A stretch of DNA of 64,000 nt. Source: Thermohalobaculum sp039815685 (GTDB lineage Bacteria; Pseudomonadota; Alphaproteobacteria; Rhodobacterales; Rhodobacteraceae). Under the pieces are notes generated by a model. The model saw only the letters and a list, made by a program, of their open reading frames with translations, did no database searches and was not told the DNA's origin. The translations under genes were made by a program, and so were the position numbers. Shown here one piece after another: positions 58,974 to 64,000 of the stretch (positions are counted from its first letter, which is position 1; every line of letters begins with the position of its first letter). Where the stretch lies: assembly GCA_039815685.1 (NCBI GenBank), contig JBCBYV010000002.1, forward strand, positions 62,001 through 126,000, in the 5' to 3' direction.

Positions 58974-61178
58974 ATGAAACGACTCGATTTTCCGGGTGCG
59001 CCGCGCGCGCAGCGAGCGATTATGACAGTATGCGCGGCGGCTCTCCTCGCGCTCCCGCATGCGGCGCCCGTGGCAGCCCAGTCCGGCGACCGCGTCACCG
59101 TCGATCTGGAGGCCATCGACTGGAATACGGTGCCGGTGGATGTGGACGGTTTTCCGGGCGTCCCGCTCTTCACCATGCCCTTCGTCAAGGCGCAGATGGA
59201 CCTCGTGACCACCGCGACCGCGCAGGGTGAGTTTCAAACAGCACTGCGGATCGTCGGGAACCTGCTGCGTCGCTATCCGCTGGTCGCCGATTTTCACGCG
59301 ACCAAGGCGGCCCTGCTCGCCGCGACCGGCGACGTGAACGAGTCGCTCGCCGCGCTGAATACTGCCCTGGACCTCGGCTTCGATCAGGTCGGCACGCTTC
59401 GCCGTGCTCCAGCCTTCACCGCCCTCAGCAGCAATCCGGGCTTTCGCGACATCACGGCGCGGCGACGCAAGCCGCTGCCGATCCAGCCGCGCCGGGTCGC
59501 CGCCCTGCCGGTCGATGGGCAGACCGCGGAGGTCGGTCATACCAATACTGACTGGTCACCGAGGCTCGGCCGCCTCGTCAGCCGGTTCAGCATGCCGGAG
59601 ACGCTGTCTGAGCGTCCGACCTTCGCCGATCCAGCGCCGGGCTCCGTTAAGGAACGGATCGCCAACCGCATTGCTGCAGGTGAGGCGACGGGCCTCGCCG
59701 GCGTGCTCTACGACAACAGGGATCGCGATCACGTCACGCTCCGTCGAGAGCGATACCCTCAGCTTTCCTTCGTCGAGTACAACCGCGCTGCCAAAGCGGC
59801 CCAGCTCGACTATGGGCTGAACCTCTCGATGTTCTTCAATGCCATCACGATCGGCAATTCGTCGACGGCGCGCACCGGGCGGTATTGGCGGAGCCAGGCG
59901 CGCGCCGCGCTGACGGAGCCGTTCGGACCTGTGGGGCTCTCGTCGCTCTACCTCGCCGACCATCTCTACTTTTTCCCCGAGCATCGCGATCACGATCCGA
60001 CGGAGAGCGGCGGCAAGGGCGATGTCTTTCCCGCGAACACACCCCTCTACATTGTGAGCCAGGGTTCGTCGGGCTCGGAGGTCGCGTTGATGGAGGGTGC
60101 GCTCCACGCTCTCGCGGCGATGTCGCCGCGGACACGGGGCTTCATCGACCAGCGCAACATCGTCGCGCCCACCCTGCAGATGATCCTGCGCCGCGCGATG
60201 GCGCCCGTCGCCGACGACTCGGAGCGCTACCTGACCGGGATCGCGCACCCCACCGCCTTCGATGCCGCGCAGCTCGAGCTGGATCGCGCGGTGGCAATTG
60301 CCGAGCGGTTGACGCCCGAGACTGTGCCGCCCGTTCCGCTCCTTCGCGTGCTCAGCGATTTCTCGGCGCAGGAGGGTGTCGATTACTTCGGGCGGGAGCT
60401 GAGCGAGACGCTCTTCGACACGGCCTTCAGTGTCGCCCGGATCTGGCGTTCGCGGGATGCGAGCCGCCGGCTTCTCCTCGTCGCCGGCCCGAATTTCGAG
60501 ACGGGACAGGATGTCGTCACGATGCGCTGGGTGCTCCTCCGCGGCGATCCGGAACGCGTGAGGGTAGAGCCGCTGGACCGCCGTGGACGACGGGCGGAGA
60601 TCACCGTGGACTGGCAGGAGAGCGTGGCGGTGCCCGGTCGCGACGATCTCTCGAGCCAACGCATCGACATTGCGGTCTTCGCCGATAACGGCTTCGAGAT
60701 CTCGGCCCCGGCTTTCGTCTCGATCCTATTACCCTCCAGCCAGATCCGCGACTACGAGCCCGACGATCAGGGTGGCCAGCGGATCGCGCGCATCGACTAT
60801 GCGGCGCGGGCGAGCGACGGGGGCCTCTATGTCGATCCGCTGCTCTTCGCGAAACGTCCCTGGCAGGATCGCTACGATTATGCGCCTGACGGGCGGCTCC
60901 TCGGATGGACCCGCGAGCACAGCGACGGTGCAGAGGAGCACTATACCGCTACGGGCCAACTCGTGCGTGAGAGCGATGAAAGCGGCCGGCCCTTGGTTGT
61001 CGAGAGCGTCGAGTATCCGCTGCGGCGCGAGGGTAACGGCGACCGGGTGGTCCGGATCGAACCCACCGGTCGCCTTTTCGATTACGTCTATCGCAGCGAG
61101 GAGGATCTGGTCGGCGTCCTCTCTCCCCGCAGCATCGTCAGCGACGACGAGGAGGAGGTGCGCGGCGTCGCGGACTGA
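58974..61178 (+). CDS. Large secreted protein of unknown function
   Basis: A 734-residue exported protein. Signal peptide MTVCAAALLALPHAAPVAAQ at about 17-36. A helical, TPR-like region (about 70-145, QGEFQTALRIVGNLLRRYPLVADFHATKAALLAATGDVNESLAALNTALDLG) follows. The central part has LDYGLNLSMFFNAITIGNSSTARTGRYWRSQARAAL and beta-rich segments; near the C terminus DGRLLGWTREHSDGAEEHYTATGQLVRESD resembles a YD/antigen-type repeat. I cannot place it in a family. It is 57 nt after the lipoprotein gene. A role in surface or polysaccharide handling is possible but not shown. Confidence 0.7.
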   Translation: MKRLDFPGAPRAQRAIMTVCAAALLALPHAAPVAAQSGDRVTVDLEAIDWNTVPVDVDGFPGVPLFTMPFVKAQMDLVTTATAQGEFQTALRIVGNLLRRYPLVADFHATKAALLAATGDVNESLAALNTALDLGFDQVGTLRRAPAFTALSSNPGFRDITARRRKPLPIQPRRVAALPVDGQTAEVGHTNTDWSPRLGRLVSRFSMPETLSERPTFADPAPGSVKERIANRIAAGEATGLAGVLYDNRDRDHVTLRRERYPQLSFVEYNRAAKAAQLDYGLNLSMFFNAITIGNSSTARTGRYWRSQARAALTEPFGPVGLSSLYLADHLYFFPEHRDHDPTESGGKGDVFPANTPLYIVSQGSSGSEVALMEGALHALAAMSPRTRGFIDQRNIVAPTLQMILRRAMAPVADDSERYLTGIAHPTAFDAAQLELDRAVAIAERLTPETVPPVPLLRVLSDFSAQEGVDYFGRELSETLFDTAFSVARIWRSRDASRRLLLVAGPNFETGQDVVTMRWVLLRGDPERVRVEPLDRRGRRAEITVDWQESVAVPGRDDLSSQRIDIAVFADNGFEISAPAFVSILLPSSQIRDYEPDDQGGQRIARIDYAARASDGGLYVDPLLFAKRPWQDRYDYAPDGRLLGWTREHSDGAEEHYTATGQLVRESDESGRPLVVESVEYPLRREGNGDRVVRIEPTGRLFDYVYRSEEDLVGVLSPRSIVSDDEEEVRGVAD

Positions 61179-61205
61179 GGTGCCGATGGCGCCCGCGCCT
61201 CTCCT

Positions 61206-61472
61206 TCAGGTGACGACGATGGCGTGGATGCCGCTCGCGGTCGTCCCGGTAGCATTTACCCGCGCCACACCGCAGAGCACGTAGCCGTAGTTCGGCACCT
61301 GCACGCTGCGCGTCGGGCCCTTGACCGCGACAAAGTTCACCGTACCGCCGGTTTCGACGTAGAGCGCGACGGCGACATCGTCGAAGTCGTTGATGTCGTT
61401 CGGGCTGACCGGCACGTAGTCGATGCCAGGGCCGGTGGGCGAGCCGGCGCGGCCTGCGAACGGGTTTTCCAT
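61206..61472 (-). CDS. Head-spike base protein, GTA Rcc01079 family
   Basis: An 88-residue protein: DYVPVSPNDINDFDDVAVALYVETGGTVNFVAVKG and the C-terminal GVARVNATGTTASGIHAIVV match the small beta-rich protein that forms the base of head spikes on Rhodobacter gene transfer agent particles (RCAP_rcc01079 family). AAAGGAT precedes the ATG at 61472. No other GTA or phage structural gene is next to it, so it is an orphan. It may act with a GTA encoded elsewhere or be a moonlighting leftover. Confidence in the family is good, in function lower. Confidence 0.75.
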   Translation of the reverse strand: MENPFAGRAGSPTGPGIDYVPVSPNDINDFDDVAVALYVETGGTVNFVAVKGPTRSVQVPNYGYVLCGVARVNATGTTASGIHAIVVT

Positions 61473-61488
61473 GGCCTATCCTTTCAGG

Positions 61489-61584
61489 CTTGCGGCTCAG
61501 CCGCGGGCAAGACTTGCGGCTCCGCCGCGGGTTTGAGTTGCGGCTTGGCCGAGGGGCAGAACTCGCGGCCGGGCCGCGAAGAAA
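61489..61584. repeat. Four imperfect 24-bp tandem repeats upstream of the spike-base gene
   Basis: Units at 61489-61512, 61513-61536, 61537-61560 and 61561-61584 share CTTGCGGCT-N2-GCCGCGGG-like cores, each itself a short hairpin. The first two units are closest. On the minus strand they fall in an open frame (61484-61687, 67 codons from ATG 61687, ending in repeated PAAEPQ peptides) that stops 11 nt before the spike-base ATG, but coding is unproven. The rest of the 61473-61801 gap (61585-61801) shows nothing else I can support. Confidence 0.6.
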
Positions 61585-61801
61585 CGCGTGCGGCCAGTCG
61601 GCAGCGAGCGACGCCATTCAGGGGCGCCTCCCGGTTCTGACCCAGCCTGCACTGGTGTTGCGCGACCGGAGCCACAGGCGCGCGCATACCCGCGAGCCTG
61701 CGCACCGCGCCGGACGTCGGCGGGCCCCTCGTGCAACAGCCCGTGATCGCAGAAGCCCCGGGGCATTGTGGCCGCAGACGACGCCGGTCTAGGCTCGGGG
61801 T

Positions 61802-62737
61802 ATGAGCGTGATCGTCTACAGTCATCCGTCGAGCCACCGGCACGTGACCCCGCCCGGCCATCCCGAGCGTGTGGCGCGCATCCAGACCGTCGATGGTGTC
61901 CTCTCCGGTGCCGAATATGACGGGCTCGAACGGCGGGAGGCGCCGGCGGCGGAGATCGCGTCGCTGAAGCGCGCGCACGATCCCGATTACGTGGATGCGA
62001 TCGTCGCGGTGGCGCCCAAGGAAGGCTCAATAAGTCTCGACCCCGACACGCATATGTCTGCCGGGTCGCTCGAGGCTGCCTATCACGCGGCCGGCGCCAA
62101 CATCGCTGCGGTGGACGCAGTGATGGCTGGCGAGACGAGGGCTGCGTTCTGTGCCGTCCGCCCCTGCGGCCACCACGCGGAGCGGGACCGGGCGATGGGC
62201 TTCTGCCTCTTCAACAACGTCGCGGTGGGTGCCGCGCATGCGCTCCACGCCCATGGGCTCGAGCGTGTCGCGATCATCGATTTCGACGTCCATCACGGCA
62301 ACGGCACGCAGCACATTTTCGAGGCCGAGCCGCGCGTCGTCTTCGCCTCGACCCATCAGATGCCGCTCTATCCCGGCACGGGCGCGGCACACGAAACGGG
62401 CGTGGGCAATGTAATCAACGTGCCGCTCGACCCGATGAGCGGCGGGCAGCAGATGCGCATGGCCTATGAGGGCACGATCCTGCCCCAAGTTGCAGCTTGG
62501 AAGCCGCAGCTGGTCATGATCTCGGCCGGCTTCGATGCGCACACCAACGACCCGCTCGCCAGCCTGAACTGGTTTGATACGGATTTCGCCTGGGTCACGC
62601 GGGAGATTTGCAAAGTGGCAACCGATGTGGCAGGCGGCCGCGTGGTCTCGACGCTCGAGGGCGGTTACGACCTCGACGGTCTAGCCGAAAGTCTCCGCCA
62701 GCATCTCGACATTCTCATCGCCCATGCCGACGCCTGA
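61802..62737 (+). CDS. Histone-deacetylase-family zinc hydrolase
   Basis: A 311-residue deacetylase. HPERVARIQTVDGVLSGAEYDGL, RPCGHHAERDRAMGFCLFNNVAVGA (His-His), IIDFDVHHGNGTQHIF (zinc Asp and His), SAGFDAHTNDPLA (zinc Asp) and EGGYDLDGL are all present. This is the class II-like group that hydrolyses N-acetyl polyamines or other acetyl amides in bacteria; protein substrates are possible. It overlaps xseB by 14 nt. The order HDAC-xseB-(ispA)-dxs is common in Rhodobacterales. Confidence 0.93.
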   Translation: MSVIVYSHPSSHRHVTPPGHPERVARIQTVDGVLSGAEYDGLERREAPAAEIASLKRAHDPDYVDAIVAVAPKEGSISLDPDTHMSAGSLEAAYHAAGANIAAVDAVMAGETRAAFCAVRPCGHHAERDRAMGFCLFNNVAVGAAHALHAHGLERVAIIDFDVHHGNGTQHIFEAEPRVVFASTHQMPLYPGTGAAHETGVGNVINVPLDPMSGGQQMRMAYEGTILPQVAAWKPQLVMISAGFDAHTNDPLASLNWFDTDFAWVTREICKVATDVAGGRVVSTLEGGYDLDGLAESLRQHLDILIAHADA

Positions 62738-62996
62738 CAAGCAGATGCCCGCCGAGAGCCCGAACAGTGATATCGCCGCCATGAGCTTCGAGGCCGCCCT
62801 TGCGGAACTCGACAGCGTGGTGAACCGTCTCGAGGGCGGCGACGTTCCGCTCGATCAATCCATCGCGCTCTATGAGCGCGGCGCGGCGCTCCGTGCTCGT
62901 TGCGAAAAGCTCCTCGAAGAAGCCGAACTCAAGGTGCAGAAGATCGTCGAAGGACGTGATGGAACTGTCTCGGCCGAGGATTTTGATGCTGGTTGA
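62724..62996 (+). CDS. xseB: Exodeoxyribonuclease VII small subunit
   Basis: A 90-residue helical protein: SFEAALAELDSVVNRLEGGDVPLDQSIALYERGAALRARCEKLLEEAELKVQKIVE is the family signature. With XseA (not in the window) it forms the exonuclease that degrades single-stranded DNA. The ATG at 62724 lies inside the end of the HDAC gene, so translation is coupled. In many relatives ispA comes between xseB and dxs; here it is missing, with 149 nt of non-coding sequence instead. Confidence 0.93.
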   Translation: MPTPDKQMPAESPNSDIAAMSFEAALAELDSVVNRLEGGDVPLDQSIALYERGAALRARCEKLLEEAELKVQKIVEGRDGTVSAEDFDAG

Positions 62997-63063
62997 GCCG
63001 TCGCGAAGCATCACGCTGAAGCGATGCGTTCAATTGTGTTCCCGTTGTCTTGACGCTATCGAT

Positions 63064-63083
63064 GTGTCAATGTCTCTTGACAC
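63064..63083. promoter_or_regulatory. Inverted repeat in the dxs leader region
   Basis: GTGTCAA (63064-63070), TGTCTC, TTGACAC (63077-63083): perfect 7-bp arms. A further TTGACG lies at 63050-63055. The three TTGAC-like elements could be -35 boxes or an operator for a promoter of dxs, which starts at 63146. I found no good -10 at 16-18 nt. Confidence 0.35.
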
Positions 63084-63145
63084 TCGGCGCCCGCCCCGCT
63101 CCGGACTCCTCCCGGCGCGTGTCGATCATAAGCCCGGAGGTTGAC

Positions 63146-64000
63146 GTGAACGACCGTCCCCAAGCCCGCCCCGAGACGCCGCTTCTCGACAAGATCAATG
63201 TGCCTGCGGATTTCCGCGGTTTCTCCGACGAGGAGCTGAAGCAACTCGCCGATGAGGTACGGGCGGAGACCATTTCGGCGGTCTCGATCACGGGAGGGCA
63301 TCTCGGTGCGGGGCTCGGTGTCGTGGAGCTCACGGTCGCCCTTCATGCGGTCTTCGATACGCCGCGAGACAAGCTGATCTGGGACGTCAGCCACCAGTGC
63401 TATCCGCATAAGATCGTCACCGGGCGGCGCGACCGCATTCGTACATTGCGCCAGGGCGGCGGCCTCTCAGGCTTCACCAAGCGCAGTGAGAGCGAGTACG
63501 ATCCTTTTGGCGCTGCTCATAGCTCGACATCGATCTCCGCGGCCCTCGGCTTCGCTGCCGGGCGCGATTTCGGGTGCGAGGATACCGGCGACTGCATCGC
63601 CGTCATCGGCGACGGCGCGATCACCGCCGGCATGGCCTATGAGGCGATGAACAATGCTGGTCATCTCGACAAGCGCCTGATCGTCATCCTCAACGACAAC
63701 GAGATGTCGATTGCGCCGCCGGTTGGTGCGATGAGCGCCTATCTCGCGCGCCTCATGAGCGGCAAGACGTATCATGACCTGCGCGAGGCCGCGAAATCCG
63801 CGATCAACCTGCTGCCCGGGCCGCTGCGCGAGGCGGCGCGGCGGTTCGAGGAACATGCGAAGGGCGCGGTCGTCGGCGGCACGATCTTCGAGGAGCTTGG
63901 CTTCACCTATATCGGCCCGATCGACGGGCACGACATGAACCAGCTCCTCCCCGTCCTGCGGAACGTCAAGAAATACGCCGACGGACCAGTTCTGATCCAC
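63146..64000 (+). CDS. dxs: 1-deoxy-D-xylulose-5-phosphate synthase, 3' part outside window
   Basis: The first 285 codons of the thiamin-diphosphate enzyme that starts the MEP isoprenoid pathway from pyruvate and glyceraldehyde 3-phosphate. TGGHLGAGLGVVELTVALHAVFDTPRDKLIWDVSHQCYPHKIVTGRRD, SESEYDPFGAAHSSTSISAALGFA and the ThDP motif GDGAITAGMAYEAMNNAG are present, followed by GFTYIGPIDGHDMNQLL. GTG start at 63146 with CGGAGG upstream. The frame is open through the end of the window. Confidence 0.95.
   Translation, partial: MNDRPQARPETPLLDKINVPADFRGFSDEELKQLADEVRAETISAVSITGGHLGAGLGVVELTVALHAVFDTPRDKLIWDVSHQCYPHKIVTGRRDRIRTLRQGGGLSGFTKRSESEYDPFGAAHSSTSISAALGFAAGRDFGCEDTGDCIAVIGDGAITAGMAYEAMNNAGHLDKRLIVILNDNEMSIAPPVGAMSAYLARLMSGKTYHDLREAAKSAINLLPGPLREAARRFEEHAKGAVVGGTIFEELGFTYIGPIDGHDMNQLLPVLRNVKKYADGPVLIH

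Overview
The window is a high-G+C chromosomal segment of an alphaproteobacterium, most likely a member of or close to Rhodobacterales. The main reasons are the ilvE / petP-petR (MarR plus OmpR-type regulator) arrangement, the divergent tyrS-anmK pair, the gpmI-envC-ctpA-rppH block with rlmH and rsfS, a homologue of the gene transfer agent head-spike base protein, and an iscR-suf locus preceded by an Irr-type iron box. No rRNA, tRNA, CRISPR array, insertion sequence or integrase gene was found. Both edges cut genes: telA on the left, dxs on the right.

Layout. 1-9.3 kb holds housekeeping and stress genes: telA/xpaC, a ChaN-like lipoprotein, tusA, a DksA-like factor, tenA, ppa, an IscU-like scaffold, hisI, tyrS and anmK. 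9.4-21.1 kb is an enlarged iron-sulfur assembly locus: alpha/beta hydrolase (divergent), iscR, a class V cysteine desulfurase, sufB (broken by one extra G), a small unknown protein, a cupin, a YbjQ-family protein, an acidic unknown protein, sufC, sufD, three tandem YIP1-family membrane proteins and sufS. 21.2-30.3 kb carries a membrane protein, a penicillin-acylase-family enzyme, a 3-hydroxyisobutyrate-dehydrogenase-like enzyme, a gamma-glutamyl hydrolase, a SYLF-domain protein, a DUF2237 protein, two small membrane proteins and pyrG. 30.5-38.7 kb is a cell-envelope block: a secreted phosphoesterase and two glycosyltransferase modules resembling the Arn/DPM logic (GT2 + membrane GT-C/GT39 + small membrane helper). 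38.8-48.4 kb has secG, a degenerate SDR, GNAT, small membrane proteins, an RlmL-like methyltransferase, an SH3 protein, a lipid kinase, a DUF6502/DUF5666 pair and a fasciclin-DUF4214 secreted protein. A 0.5 kb A+T-richer gap precedes a LuxR-type regulator with a degenerate receiver. 49.7-58.3 kb is the conserved rppH-ctpA-envC-gpmI-rlmH-rsfS-ilvE-petP-petR run. 58.4-64 kb has two secreted proteins, the spike-base homologue with upstream 24-bp tandem repeats, an HDAC-family deacetylase, xseB and dxs.

How it works together. The suf locus is the functional centre. IscR senses cluster status, the two desulfurases mobilise sulfur, SufBCD is the scaffold, and the Irr-like boxes (one upstream of iscR, one inside the first desulfurase gene) point to iron control. 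The IscU-like scaffold and TusA nearby belong to the same sulfur/iron-sulfur theme. The ctpA-envC-gpmI block and the glycosyltransferase modules serve envelope maintenance.

Main items for a second look: the sufB frameshift, the acidic ORF that runs 182 nt into sufC, the intragenic Irr-like box, the compositionally odd centre of the first cysteine desulfurase, the composite inverted repeat at 26.5 kb, the promoter-operator arrangement of petP, the orphan spike-base gene with its repeats, and the SDR that has lost its Tyr/Lys catalytic pair.
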